The notes: a model not told the origin generated them from the letters alone. Shown: positions 33,662-42,678, counted from the stretch's first letter. The stretch: 64,000 nt of DNA from Thermoproteota archaeon (GCA_027492205.1 JAOZFN010000011.1:62001-126000), one strand, 5' to 3'. Made by a program: numbers and translations.

Positions 33662-34660
33662 GTGTCCCAGTTGTCCGGAAAGGCCCGCAGGGAACTCCTG
33701 AACCTGATCACGAGGCTGTCCGGCGCTAGGCGGGCGGATGTCAAGGTTCCACCCAACCCGCTCCTGGACGCGGGGGTCGTTTCGGGCTCAAGGTCAATGT
33801 ACGTCTGGGCCACCGACCCGGCCCTTGGGGTCCCGGGGGAACACCTCGGGATACTGGCCTTCCACTTTACGGCCTCCGATGTTGCCGTCATGGGGGGAAG
33901 GCCCGAGTACGTGGCCGTCAACCTCCTCCTCCCCACGGGGTTCACCGGCGAGGAGGCCGTGGAGATCATGCGGCAGATCCACGAGGAGGCGCGCCTGTAC
34001 GGGGCCTCCGTGGTGACCGGTCACACCGGCTGGTATCCAGGCGTGAGCGAGCCGGTCGCGGTGACGACGGTGGCCGGGAGGGTCGACAGACTGATGCTCC
34101 CCTCGAACGCCTCCTCCGGAGACAAGATATTGTTGGCCGGCGCCGTCGGAGGCGAACTTCTGTACTCCCTTGCCCACTTCAGACCCTCCGTCTTGGCAGA
34201 CGCCTACGGAGAGGAGGGTGTCAGGAGATGGAGGGGCTACTACAGGGACCTGTCGGTCGTGGACTCTGCCATGCTCCTCTCCCGCAGGGGCCTGGCCTTG
34301 GCCATGAAGGACGGGGCGGAGGGCGGGCTCGTGAGGGCCCTGAACGACCTGGCAGACGCCTCCGGGCTGGGATTCTACGTGGAGGAGGAGAAGCTCCCGA
34401 TCCCCCCGGAACTCCTGGCCCTGGCCGACGAGCACGGGTTCAATCCGCTGGCCGCCTCCAGCTCCGGTCTGCTGGTGGCAGTCGTCAGGCCAGAGTGGGC
34501 TAGGGAGGCTGTGTGGTGCCTGGGGGTCATAGGCATCTCTGCCGAGGTCGTGGGCGCGCTCCTCGGGCGGCCGGAGGAGAGGCTGATCCTGGGCCCTTCA
34601 GGGAGGAGGCCATTCCCCCGGGAGGCTGAGGACCCCTACTCCCGTCTCATCTCGCGCTAG
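33662..34660 (+). CDS. AIR-synthase-related (PurM/HypE/ThiL superfamily) protein
   Basis: A 332-residue protein of the AIR synthase superfamily. The N-terminal part has MYVWATDPALGVPGEHLGIL followed by HFTASDVAVMGGRPEYVAVN, which is the nucleotide-binding start of PurM-like folds. GASVVTGHTGWYPGVSEPVAVTTVAG then GDKILLAGAVGGELLYSLA and AMKDGAEGGLVRALNDLADASGLGF are typical of HypE/ThiL relatives. These bind ATP and activate a carbonyl or phosphate; the reaction of this member is not known. It shares its last 4 bases with the end of the convergent hydrolase gene. GTG 33662 is taken. Confidence 0.85.
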   Translation: MSQLSGKARRELLNLITRLSGARRADVKVPPNPLLDAGVVSGSRSMYVWATDPALGVPGEHLGILAFHFTASDVAVMGGRPEYVAVNLLLPTGFTGEEAVEIMRQIHEEARLYGASVVTGHTGWYPGVSEPVAVTTVAGRVDRLMLPSNASSGDKILLAGAVGGELLYSLAHFRPSVLADAYGEEGVRRWRGYYRDLSVVDSAMLLSRRGLALAMKDGAEGGLVRALNDLADASGLGFYVEEEKLPIPPELLALADEHGFNPLAASSSGLLVAVVRPEWAREAVWCLGVIGISAEVVGALLGRPEERLILGPSGRRPFPREAEDPYSRLISR

Positions 34661-36018
34661 CCCCGCGCCGTGCCCCCCTCGACGATCACGAACCGGGGAG
34701 AGGACGCGTACCCCGTGACCCCACCCGAGGAGAACCGCACCTCCACGAACACGCCAGCGTAGGCCTTGGTCACTGGAATCGACGCCCTCCAGACACCCTC
34801 TTCCAGGGTCATCCGGATTGGGCTCCAGCCCGCGGTCACCAACCCGGCGAGGCTCTCAGAGGTCGCCGTCCACGCGGCGACCCCCAGGATCTCGCAGCGG
34901 CAGGTCACCTCAGCCAAGACCCACGCAGAGCCTCCGGTCGAGTGAGAGACGTGGACGTTGACCTCAGGCAGCTCGGCCGCGCCGGTGACGTGGGCTAGGA
35001 AGGCCCTCCAGGCTGCCGCCGCCCTCTCGGTCGAGTGGAGCCCGGTGTGCGTAGCGTTGGGGACGATCTCGAACCACAGCGGCCCGTGGTAGTAGGGGGC
35101 GTAGGTCCACTCGACTGCCGGTGGACTCAGCTGGTCGGCAGCCTCGAAGATCACCATGACCGGGATCGAGAGTTCGTCGAAGTGTTTCACCGGATCGTAC
35201 ACCCCCAGCAGGTCATCCACGTTGGCTGAGCGGTTCACCTGGTCCAGGACGCCGTAGGCTTCCATAACGGCCGGCGACCCGATCGGCCTCCCGTAGGCCT
35301 GATAGTGGGACCGCAGCAGGGCGGTGAGGTTGGCCCCGTTGTAGGAGCGCGGCGCTATCGCCGCGACCCGGTCGTCGTAGGCGGCCACGATCCAAGTCGT
35401 GAGTCCCCTCTTGCTACCTCCGCTCAGCACGAAGCGGCTCGGGTGGGAGGGGACCAGCAGGCTCTCGAGTGTCATGGCCCGTGAGTAGGCGAACGCCATG
35501 GGATAGACGAGGTGCCAGGTCAGGTCGCCGGTTTCGAGTGCCTTGGATATGGAGAAAGCCATGAGTTCAGTCTCCTCCAGCCCGAACTGGCCGTTGGGCA
35601 CGTCGAACAGTATCAGAACGGGGACGCAGGTCTCTGCGACCGCTCTGGCGCCGAACTCCACCGCGAATCGCTTGAACCCGGCGGGACCAGGACCGCCGGC
35701 GACGACGGCGCCGAGTTCGGAGTCGCACCCCTCCGAGTAGAAGATCCAGGCCCGGTGACTCCACCGCTTACCCTTCCACCTGATGCCCGAGAACTCGACG
35801 GCGAGGTACCTGACCTGGCGACCCTCAACCTCGATGGTCCCGTTGGCCAGCAGCTCGTAGGAAATCTCTTCGGGATCCCTCGCGTTGCTGAGGTCTAGCG
35901 TGAGGGACTCGGTTCCGCCCCCGCCACGAAGTTTGGTTGGCCTCACCCAGTGAAGAACTCCTACGACGACCAAGCCGGCGAGCAGGACGACGATCAGGAT
36001 AAGCGCGCCTCTCCCCAC
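34657..36018 (-). CDS. PqaA-type (PhoPQ-activated) alpha/beta hydrolase, membrane-anchored
   Basis: A 453-residue protein with an N-terminal membrane helix (ALILIVVLLAGLVVVGVLHW). The hydrolase part has the nucleophile elbow VLSGGSKRGLTTWIVAAYD (core GGSKRG), AIAPRSYNG, an Asp in IFEAADQLS and a His in NATHTGLHS. That pattern matches the PhoPQ-activated pathogenicity-related family. In that family the serine-Asp-His triad is inferred; substrates are unknown, and it may serve at the outside of the cell. The C-terminal 100 residues are a beta-sandwich (GGSAWVLAEVTCRCEILG). It is convergent with the AIR-synthase-like gene. Confidence 0.82.
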   Translation of the reverse strand: MGRGALILIVVLLAGLVVVGVLHWVRPTKLRGGGGTESLTLDLSNARDPEEISYELLANGTIEVEGRQVRYLAVEFSGIRWKGKRWSHRAWIFYSEGCDSELGAVVAGGPGPAGFKRFAVEFGARAVAETCVPVLILFDVPNGQFGLEETELMAFSISKALETGDLTWHLVYPMAFAYSRAMTLESLLVPSHPSRFVLSGGSKRGLTTWIVAAYDDRVAAIAPRSYNGANLTALLRSHYQAYGRPIGSPAVMEAYGVLDQVNRSANVDDLLGVYDPVKHFDELSIPVMVIFEAADQLSPPAVEWTYAPYYHGPLWFEIVPNATHTGLHSTERAAAAWRAFLAHVTGAAELPEVNVHVSHSTGGSAWVLAEVTCRCEILGVAAWTATSESLAGLVTAGWSPIRMTLEEGVWRASIPVTKAYAGVFVEVRFSSGGVTGYASSPRFVIVEGGTARG

Positions 36019-36106
36019 TCTTCACTTCACCGGGGAGCATCGGAGGGGAGGCTAGTTTAGGGACGCCTGGGAACGATCTTGAAACAGGCGAAACGCCATC
36101 TCGGCC

Positions 36107-36217
36107 TCACCTTAGGCCCAGCTCTCTCTTCCACCTCCTGCCTAGGAGGTAGAGCACCAAGTAGGTTATGAAAGCGGTCGCGATTACCACTGCCGTGATT
36201 ATCACCTTCACGCCCAT
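36107..36217 (-). CDS. 36-residue single-helix membrane peptide
   Basis: ATG 36217 to TGA at 36107 encodes MGVKVIITAVVIATAFITYL followed by VLYLLGRRWKRELGLR: one transmembrane helix and a basic C-terminal end. A TATA-like aaatttattg on the minus strand (about 36254-36263) is 35 to 45 bases upstream. Base composition and the TATA favour a real gene; no family is recognised. Confidence 0.6.
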   Translation of the reverse strand: MGVKVIITAVVIATAFITYLVLYLLGRRWKRELGLR

Positions 36218-36391
36218 CCGCGGCACCCAGCCCGTCGACCATCATATGTTGAAGTCAATAAATTTTGTGTTTGTCATTGTTATCGGAACCCTTATAGGCT
36301 GGCGCCCCGGACTCATGGCCGGTGCCTCCGGACGACGAGGCCCCTGGTGAAGTGAAGGTGCGGGGGCAGACTACCGGAGCCCTGGCAGGCC

Positions 36392-36550
36392 GTGAAGGTC
36401 CGGGCGACCAGGAATAGGGGAGTCTTCAGGGACAAGGTGCTCAGCCCAGGGAAAGTGCGCGCCCTGGTAAGGTCCGCGGAGATCTTGATTCACAAGGCCA
36501 TAATAGCCGCGCTCTACGAGGGAGCCCTTGCGTCGGGGAGCTGTGCTACC
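36392..36550 (+). pseudogene. Possible tyrosine-recombinase remnant
   Basis: The frame gives DKVLSPGKVRALVRSAEILI, then HKAIIAALYEGALASGS. This resembles the start of the catalytic domain of archaeal XerA-like recombinases (KAL..LLYEGALRIGELLSLR), but Arg and Glu of the GLRxxELxxL block are lost and the frame then ends without the catalytic RHxxH and Tyr motifs. If real, it is a short remnant of an integrated element. The evidence is only pattern similarity. Confidence 0.35.
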
Positions 36551-36752
36551 GAGCTCCGGTCGGCTGTGCGCCCGGTTATCTGGTGCTTCAGGCCCCGATC
36601 CTGGCCTCCCTCCCGTCGCCCTCCTGGCCCTGGTGGGCTTGGTGACCCTCTGGCTGCTGGAGGTCGGGAGGCTGGCCGACTCCGCCCTCAAATTGTTTTT
36701 ATTTAGCGGTACAGTCTACGCTGGGAAGCGCGAGTCGGGTCGGGGGATCTCT

Positions 36753-37217
36753 TTGGACAGACGCAGGGTGCTCCTCTCCTTCATCAGGCTGCTGGAGGAG
36801 AGGGGGATACTCAGGTTCGACCCCGACAGCCTCGACTCCAGGCTCAGGCTGCAGAAGTACGTTTATCTGGCGAGGCCTTTCGGCCTGAGACTGGGCTACG
36901 GGTTCTCCCTCTACATCAGGGGTCCTTACTCTCCAGACCTCGCTAGGGACTACTACGACCTCCCGGAGGGGGGGGATTCGCTGCCCGCGGAGTTCAAGGC
37001 TGAGGAGTTCATCGAGTTCGTCCGGGATAGGGACGAGAGGTGGCTAGAGGCCGCCAGCACCCTGCTCATGCTGGCCGAGGAGAGCCCTGACGACCTCGAG
37101 TGGGTGATATCGAGGGGCAGAGAGCTGAAGCCCTGGGCCGGGGAGGAGTGGCTCAGGGGCATCCTGGAGGAGATCAGGAGGAGGAATCTGATACCGGTCA
37201 CTCCTCTGAGATCTTGA
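36753..37217 (+). CDS. YwgA/SocA-like protein
   Basis: About 154 residues. LDSRLRLQKYVYLARPFGLR then GFSLYIRGPYSPDLARDYYDL follow the pattern KLQKxVYLxxxxG...FxxYxxGPYSxxL of the YwgA and SocA/Panacea (antitoxin) families. The C-terminal half is helical. TTG 36753 is preferred: a TATA box (tttttattta, 36697-36706) lies upstream and the longer frame to 36528 overlaps no protein-like sequence. The 3' end overlaps the convergent PIN gene by 20 bases. Confidence 0.7.
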   Translation: MDRRRVLLSFIRLLEERGILRFDPDSLDSRLRLQKYVYLARPFGLRLGYGFSLYIRGPYSPDLARDYYDLPEGGDSLPAEFKAEEFIEFVRDRDERWLEAASTLLMLAEESPDDLEWVISRGRELKPWAGEEWLRGILEEIRRRNLIPVTPLRS

Positions 37218-37692
37218 GCTTCCTGCGGCGCCTCCCCTCCTTCGTCAACCGCTCGTTGATCTCGTCTATGGCCTTGGACTCGATCACCTCTCTGTCAGTC
37301 GTCAAGAGCCTCGTGGAGTCCGGGTCCAGTAGCGCTTGAGCCGCGATCATTGAGTCCGCTGGCTTTATCCTGTAGTCCCTCTCTCGGATCTCTGCAGCCA
37401 GCCTGCAGACCTCCTCGTTGGCCCAGGCGATCGCGGGGTCGAGTGCCTCGAACAGCTCTCGAAGCCTGCGGACGGCATCCGCCGCCTCCGGGCCGCTGGC
37501 GCTCACGGCCAGCCACAGGAGGACCTCGACAGCAGCCGCGGACGACACCACCACGCGGGATCTTCCCCTCTCTCGCTCCTCCCTCAGCCTGTAGACGACG
37601 CGGTGCCCGTACTGATACTGATCCCTGTCCCCGAGGTTCATGTAGGCTATGATCACGCTGGAGTCGAGGTGGGTTGTGCTCTCGCCCTCCAT
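37198..37692 (-). CDS. PIN-domain protein, probable VapC-type ribonuclease
   Basis: The 164-residue protein has the PIN acids in THLDSSVIIAYMN, VVVSSAAAVEVLLW, RIKPADSMIAAQALLD and RLLTTDREVIESKAID. Its helical insertion (YRLREERERGRSRVVVSS) is longer than usual. No antitoxin is seen in the same direction; the convergent YwgA/SocA-like gene may be its antitoxin but this is only suggested by the position. ATG 37692 lies 25-35 bases downstream of a TATA-like gtttaaaag (37718-37726). Confidence 0.85.
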   Translation of the reverse strand: MEGESTTHLDSSVIIAYMNLGDRDQYQYGHRVVYRLREERERGRSRVVVSSAAAVEVLLWLAVSASGPEAADAVRRLRELFEALDPAIAWANEEVCRLAAEIRERDYRIKPADSMIAAQALLDPDSTRLLTTDREVIESKAIDEINERLTKEGRRRRKLKISEE

Positions 37693-37743
37693 CCAGGTCC
37701 CTCGAGCCGAGCACAGCCTTTTAAACGGGGAGGCGTTACCAAC

Positions 37744-38076
37744 CTTCTCCTAGATCACTACGTCGCTGGGCCGGACGGGAGGAAGAGGCACGTCCAGCAC
37801 TACGTCGGCCCGGCGGGCGAGAACCCTGAGCTGGCCAGGCTCGTTGTGAGCAGGCTGTCAGCAGATGTCAGCAGTTATCAGCATGAGGGGGAGGGGCCTA
37901 GGGGCCTGGTGGTCGAGCTGACGCCTGAGGAGGTGGAGGCGTTCTACGTGAAGGTCGTCGAGAAGGTCGGGAGGGGGAAGTACAGGCCGGAGAGGCACGG
38001 GGGGATGACCTGGGGGCAGGTGAGCGAGGCGTGGAGTTCGCTGAAGGCCAAGGTCCTGGCCCTGAGGCACAAATGA
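37744..38076 (+). CDS. Small protein of unknown function, start unclear
   Basis: The frame gives DHYVAGPDGRKRHVQHYVGP, then an acidic region (SSYQHEGEGPRGLVVELTPE) and KYRPERHGGMTWGQVSEAW. Codon use is coding-like. A TATA box (ttttaaac, 37718-37725) predicts a transcript from about 37748, but no ATG, GTG or TTG occurs in this frame before GTG near 37847. Either the first part is lost or the protein begins at that GTG. The GPDGRKRHVQHYVGP stretch is reminiscent of sequences near archaeal transposon genes but is not diagnostic. Confidence 0.5.
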   Translation, partial: LLLDHYVAGPDGRKRHVQHYVGPAGENPELARLVVSRLSADVSSYQHEGEGPRGLVVELTPEEVEAFYVKVVEKVGRGKYRPERHGGMTWGQVSEAWSSLKAKVLALRHK

Positions 38077-38237
38077 GCGGGCATTTTAACTGAATCTTCA
38101 TTAAATACGGTCTGTCCCAAACCTTGGCCACTTCTTCTGTCTTTTGTCGATGTGGTGACGCGTATAAGGTTAACATTTTTAATTCTTAAAATTGATAACG
38201 TATTTCACAAGGGCCCGGCTGAGGGGTCGATGGAGCT

Positions 38238-39539
38238 ATGCCCGCCGACGACGCTAGTCAGAGCGCAACCAATCCGGATCTCGCGGGGCAAAGCTCGGCG
38301 GTAACGAGCAAGCGGGAGAGAATCCAAAGGCTCTACGGTGAGTACTGGAGTCCGAGGTTGGTCACCACCACCTACATGCTGGTGTACCTGACGGAGGGGG
38401 CCGTGCGCAGCCTAGGGATCTTCCTCCCATTCTACCTGTCGGAGAGATTCGGCTTAGGACCGGCGGACATCGGCTTCTTCGTCGCCGCGGCGTACATAGC
38501 GTGGCACTTCAAGTTCATCATAGGCCTGGTGATGGACCTCACCCCCTCCGTGAGGGGCTGGAGGCGCAGGATGTACCTCATGGCCGGCAACGTCATGAGG
38601 ATGGTCGGCTTCTTCCTCCTCGCGAGGGCCGCGGATCCGTGGAGACAGGCGTTCCCCGCCGCGCTGATCATCTTCTCGGGGGACGCCCTCCTGGACATCG
38701 CGGCCGACGCTCTCCTCCTCGATGTCACCCCTCCCGACTACCACGGTATGGGGTTCGGCTTCGGCTGGGGGGGCAGGGCCATTGGATACTCGCTCTCCGC
38801 CCTCTTCGTGACCTGGGCCGTCTCAAGGTTCGGGTGGGACGGCGCCATCTCTCTCATGGCCCTCTACACCATTCCGGCCTTCGCCATGGCCGCCGTGAGG
38901 GAGCCCCCGCTCACGGAGGAGAGGAGGATCAACAAGAGGGTCCTTGCCCTCACGTTCACCGACCCTAGGCTGCTGGCCGCTGTGATCTTCGCAATATTCG
39001 GGGCGTCCGTCTACTCCTTCGACCCCAACAGGGGCGTGTTCTCCCTAGTGATCAAGGAACTCTCCGGGAGGAGCCTCAGGGGTGGAGGCCTGGCCTCCGT
39101 GGCCTTCGGGTTGGCGGTCGCCGTTGGATCCCCGATCACCGGCATGCTGGCCGACCGAATAGGTCACAAAAGGGCGTACTACTTCTCCCTCGCCGGGGCC
39201 GCCGCATCCCTGGCCGGGATGTCTCTCCTGACCTCGGAGAGGGTCTGGCTCACGTATCCGCTGTCCTTCGCCCTGGGCTTCTTCGAGGGCTTCAACTTCA
39301 CCACTTGGGAGACCGTGCTCGGCGACCTCTGCCCACCAGAGTTCCCGTCGTTCCTCTTCCAGTACTTCATGTCGATGCTCCACGTCTCGGCCTACCTGAC
39401 GGCCGTGTTCGTGGGGTGGGGGATAGAGGCCCTGGGGCCCAGGATGACAGTGCTCCTCTCGGCCCTGTACATATCGATGGGCTTCATTCCCGCCTACTTC
39501 GTGAGGCCGCTGGCCACGGGTAAGGCCGAGAGGATCTGA
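38238..39539 (+). CDS. Major facilitator superfamily transporter
   Basis: A 433-residue membrane protein with twelve predicted helices and a polar N-terminal tail of about 30 residues. MFS motifs: FFVAAAYIAWHFKFIIGLVMD (motif A-like: GLVMDLTPSVRGWRRR), GMLADRIGHKRAYYFS, and a GFFEGFNFTTWETVLGDL segment. The substrate is not recognised; the pattern fits BT1/folate-biopterin-like or nucleoside transporters only loosely. An AT-rich promoter (tttttaattcttaaaattg, 38177-38195) precedes the ATG by 40-60 bases. Confidence 0.85.
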   Translation: MPADDASQSATNPDLAGQSSAVTSKRERIQRLYGEYWSPRLVTTTYMLVYLTEGAVRSLGIFLPFYLSERFGLGPADIGFFVAAAYIAWHFKFIIGLVMDLTPSVRGWRRRMYLMAGNVMRMVGFFLLARAADPWRQAFPAALIIFSGDALLDIAADALLLDVTPPDYHGMGFGFGWGGRAIGYSLSALFVTWAVSRFGWDGAISLMALYTIPAFAMAAVREPPLTEERRINKRVLALTFTDPRLLAAVIFAIFGASVYSFDPNRGVFSLVIKELSGRSLRGGGLASVAFGLAVAVGSPITGMLADRIGHKRAYYFSLAGAAASLAGMSLLTSERVWLTYPLSFALGFFEGFNFTTWETVLGDLCPPEFPSFLFQYFMSMLHVSAYLTAVFVGWGIEALGPRMTVLLSALYISMGFIPAYFVRPLATGKAERI

Positions 39540-39560
39540 GGGACACTCCCTCCCTTTTTT
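39538..39560 (+). terminator. Hairpin terminator after MFS gene
   Basis: Arms gaggga (39538-39543) and tccctc (39547-39552) with a 3-base loop, then T6 at 39555-39560. Confidence 0.6.
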
Positions 39561-39632
39561 CAAAACTGCGAAGAACCTCGCACCTTAAGCACACGGTTTA
39601 TTTACCCTCCTTGGACCTCAGAAGCGGTGAGC

Positions 39633-40640
39633 ATGACCAAGAGGGCGCTCTACGTGATTGGGTTCATCTTGCTCTCCGGCCTAGCCGGCTACCTCCTCCT
39701 GGGATACGTGGGTCTCGCCCCCCTGGGGGTCGGGCGGGCTCCGCCCGCCCCCGGCTTGGAAGAGGTCCCTCAGGGCGGGGTCAAGGCGGCTAGGGGGGCG
39801 GGCCTCCTGGTCACGCCCGAGGTGGGAGAGGCCGCCTACGGCGGGGCCGGAGTCCCGGCGCCGACGGCGCCTCCCGCGACGTATCCCGTCACGTCGGCCG
39901 GAGGCGCGGAGATCCCCACCTCGGCCTACGCAGGGAGGTCGCTGATCATAAGGGTGGAGGTGGGCGTCGAGGTCCCCGAGGGCCAGGTTGGACAGGCGGC
40001 CTCGGCCGTGGAGAGGGTGGCGGTCTCCAAGGGGGGCTGGGTCGAGTACTCCATGGTAACCGACGAGTACGCCACCGTGACCGTGAGGGTCCCGGTCGAG
40101 AGCCTCGACGCGGCCCTGGCGGAGATCAGGCAAATAGGCACCGTAAAGAGCGAGACCAGGAGCGCGACCGACGTCACGGACCAGCTTGTCGACCTTGACG
40201 CCAGGCTGCGGAACGCTAAGGCGGAGGAGCAGAGGCTGCTGGAGATCCTGAGCAAGGCCGAGACCGTCAACGAGATACTGCAGGTTGAGGACCGACTCTC
40301 CCACGTGAGAGAGAGGATCGAGAGGCTCGAGGCCCAGAAGAAGATGCTGGAGGAGCAGGTAGACTACGCGACCGTGACCGTCACGATCTCCGTCCCGGAG
40401 CCCGAGCCGCCCGAGGAGCCGCTACTCCCAGGCTTCAGCCTCAGAGACCTGGTGAGGGCGGCCCTGAAGGCGCTTGTGCTTGCCCTCACCCTGATAATCG
40501 TCGGGGCGGCCTTCCTTGCGCCGATCGTGGTGGTGGGCTGGGCCATCCTGACGGTCTATCGGAGGTCGAAGGGGGTACTGGGGCAGGTCCCTCAGTCTGG
40601 GTCTGGCCCCTCTCAAGCGCTCGCTCCGGAGGGAGGTTGA
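39633..40640 (+). CDS. DUF4349-domain membrane protein
   Basis: The protein has 335 residues. An N-terminal helix (ALYVIGFILLSGLAGYLLLG), a Pro/Ala-rich linker, then the DUF4349 body: IIRVEVGVEVPE, VERVAVSKGGWVEYS, TVTVRVPVESLDAALAEI, ATDVTDQLVDLDARLRNAKA, and a coiled coil (LSHVRERIERLEAQKKMLEE), YATVTVTISVPEP, and a C-terminal helix (LVLALTLIIVGAAFLAPIVV). Members sit in the membrane with the soluble part outside; function is unknown. ATG 39633 is chosen over GTG 39627. TATA-like ggtttattta is at 39595-39604. Confidence 0.88.
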   Translation: MTKRALYVIGFILLSGLAGYLLLGYVGLAPLGVGRAPPAPGLEEVPQGGVKAARGAGLLVTPEVGEAAYGGAGVPAPTAPPATYPVTSAGGAEIPTSAYAGRSLIIRVEVGVEVPEGQVGQAASAVERVAVSKGGWVEYSMVTDEYATVTVRVPVESLDAALAEIRQIGTVKSETRSATDVTDQLVDLDARLRNAKAEEQRLLEILSKAETVNEILQVEDRLSHVRERIERLEAQKKMLEEQVDYATVTVTISVPEPEPPEEPLLPGFSLRDLVRAALKALVLALTLIIVGAAFLAPIVVVGWAILTVYRRSKGVLGQVPQSGSGPSQALAPEGG

Positions 40641-40701
40641 CCTTCGCCCCCTCCCCCCTTCTTTGAACCGGGCCTTCGGACGTTGAGCTCGGGGTGAGGG
40701 C

Positions 40702-42678
40702 TCACACCGAGTTCCTAGAGGCCTCGACCCTCAGCGCGAGCTCCTCCCTAACAAGCCGGTAAAGCCCGCCGAGGAGCGAGGACGCGGACTCCTCCTCGAG
40801 GCCGATCATTCGCAGGATGGCGTTATCCAGCTCCCACCTCTCCTCTGAGCCAATCTGGTCGGGCAGGGGCGGCAGCTCCCTGGAGCCGATCCTCAGGAGG
40901 ACCTCGGCCGCCTTATCAACCTTGCCGGGGGATAGAGAGGGAACGTTCGGCGTGGGGATGCTCTCGTAGTCGTCCAGCAAAAACCTAAGCCAGCTCGGAC
41001 CGATCTCCCGACCGGCCAGCAGCAGGTAGGCCAGGAACGCGGTGGAGTTGTACCAGGCCGCCAGGGCCGCCTCCCAGGTGGGATCCCCGCAGTCCACTAG
41101 GTAGAAGTTCTTGGTCGCCGTCACCTGCTCAGGCGAGTAGAGGGCCAGGCTGCCGCGCCTGGAGGGATCCAGCTTGTCGAGGAGGAAGAGCCTGGCGAAG
41201 GGCCTCTTCGACGCCACCTGCCTAGTCGCGTGGGCCCACCAGGCCGGTCCGAACGATCGAATGGCTGGCCCGGCCGCGCCGCTCTCCTCTCCCCACTTGA
41301 CGTACTCCCTCACGTCCGGCGGAGCCGACGAGAGGTCCTCCGGCAGCGTCAGAAGCAAGTGCGAGGGGTACGTAACCGCAATCCACCTGTGGGCCTCCGG
41401 CTTCCTGAAGGCCGGTAGTAGGAACTCAGACGGGATGAAGAGTTCTCTCCCGTTTTCGCCCACTATGAAGGCACCCTCGGGGCCCCAACCCATGAGTGAC
41501 CAGTACCTGTTGGGGATGAGGAAGAAGTCGGGGCCGTACATCTCGACCCCCCTCAAGGACCTGCAGGGCGGGCCGTGCCTCAGGGCCCCGCTCGAAAGGC
41601 CCTCCAGCAGGACTGGCAGGAGGAGGTCCTTGATGGGGTGCCTCCTCACGGCCGCTAGGAAGCTGGGGAAGACCCTTGCCTCCGCCTCGATCCTCTCTGC
41701 GGGCATCGCGCGCCTGCCTATCATCCGCTCGACCTGGCCGAGCGCTTCCTCCGTGAGTCTGAGGTGTTCAATCCCCCTGAGCCCGAGACCGCGGGTGGCC
41801 AGCAGGATGACCTCTTTGAATCCGCTGCCCGCGCTGGCCGAGTGCCACGGCCCCTCGAGCAGGGCCACGTGGTCGAACCTGTCCCTGAGCATTCTCACAA
41901 CGCCGCGGCCGTAGAGGGTGTAGAAGGTCGAGGCGGGGAGGACGCTCGCGAGCACCCCTGCATCTCTGAGCAGCTTCTCCGAGAGGGCGAGGGCGAACGC
42001 CTGAAGGGAGGGCTGGCCCCCGAGGTCCTCGGGCGCCCCGGGCCCCTCTGACCGCAGGAAGGAGCGGTAGTCCCTCTCCAGCAGCTCCCACCTGGTGAAG
42101 GGCGGGTTGGTGAGAATCACGTCGACCTCCGACTCCTCGCCGGAGAGGGTGCGGAAGCTGTCGCCCGCCCTCACATCGAGTACCCCCTCGTCGCCGCGCA
42201 GGGCCGTCAGGACCGTGGCGTAGCAGGCCAGGGCCGCCTCGGGAACTATCTCAGATGCCAGGACCAGCCTGGGGTTCAGCCCGGCCATCACGGCCTCCCA
42301 CAGGGTCACGCCCGCGCCGGCGAACGGGTCAGAGATCTCCGGCGATCCGCCGATCACCCTCCAGGCCGACCTGGCCATCATCCTCGCCACCGGCCTCAGG
42401 GTGTAGTAGGCGGCCAGCCTCTTCCTGAGGCCGCCCAGCTTCGGGGCCAGGGAGTCCTGTATCTCCCTGGCCAACCTCATGGCGCCGTGCCTAGAGAGAC
42501 CACGTGCCCTCCTGACGGCCTCTTCCAAGATTTGAGGATCCAGCTCGTCGATCTCGACGCCCGAGAGGCCCTCCGGCTGCTCGAACTCCTCGGGTGAGGT
42601 CAGGCCCCTCCAGTAGGCGATAAGGGCCAGGGAGCCGACGGCCTCTCTCCTGAGGCCGGGCCTAATCATCACCCTCAT
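40702..42678 (-). CDS. N6-adenine DNA methyltransferase (type II-like)
   Basis: A protein of 658 residues. SAM motif I is ISDPFAGAGVTLWEAVMAG, and motif IV is VILTNPPFTRWELL with the catalytic NPPF, typical of N6-adenine methylases. A helical N-terminus (about 80 residues) precedes it; the C-terminal 350 residues should hold the target-recognition part, with FIVGENGRELFIPSEFLLPA and SWLRFLLDDYESIPTPNVPS characteristic of Eco57I-like enzymes. No restriction gene is next to it, so it is a solitary methylase or a fused type IIG enzyme without visible nuclease motif. ATG 42678 lies 20-25 bases after TATA-like cttattttt (42693-42701). Confidence 0.88.
   Translation of the reverse strand: MRVMIRPGLRREAVGSLALIAYWRGLTSPEEFEQPEGLSGVEIDELDPQILEEAVRRARGLSRHGAMRLAREIQDSLAPKLGGLRKRLAAYYTLRPVARMMARSAWRVIGGSPEISDPFAGAGVTLWEAVMAGLNPRLVLASEIVPEAALACYATVLTALRGDEGVLDVRAGDSFRTLSGEESEVDVILTNPPFTRWELLERDYRSFLRSEGPGAPEDLGGQPSLQAFALALSEKLLRDAGVLASVLPASTFYTLYGRGVVRMLRDRFDHVALLEGPWHSASAGSGFKEVILLATRGLGLRGIEHLRLTEEALGQVERMIGRRAMPAERIEAEARVFPSFLAAVRRHPIKDLLLPVLLEGLSSGALRHGPPCRSLRGVEMYGPDFFLIPNRYWSLMGWGPEGAFIVGENGRELFIPSEFLLPAFRKPEAHRWIAVTYPSHLLLTLPEDLSSAPPDVREYVKWGEESGAAGPAIRSFGPAWWAHATRQVASKRPFARLFLLDKLDPSRRGSLALYSPEQVTATKNFYLVDCGDPTWEAALAAWYNSTAFLAYLLLAGREIGPSWLRFLLDDYESIPTPNVPSLSPGKVDKAAEVLLRIGSRELPPLPDQIGSEERWELDNAILRMIGLEEESASSLLGGLYRLVREELALRVEASRNSV

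Noticed and set aside
37603-37740. N-terminal extension of the small gene at 37744
   Set aside because: It lies antisense to the start of the PIN gene, precedes the predicted transcript start and has no protein-like pattern.
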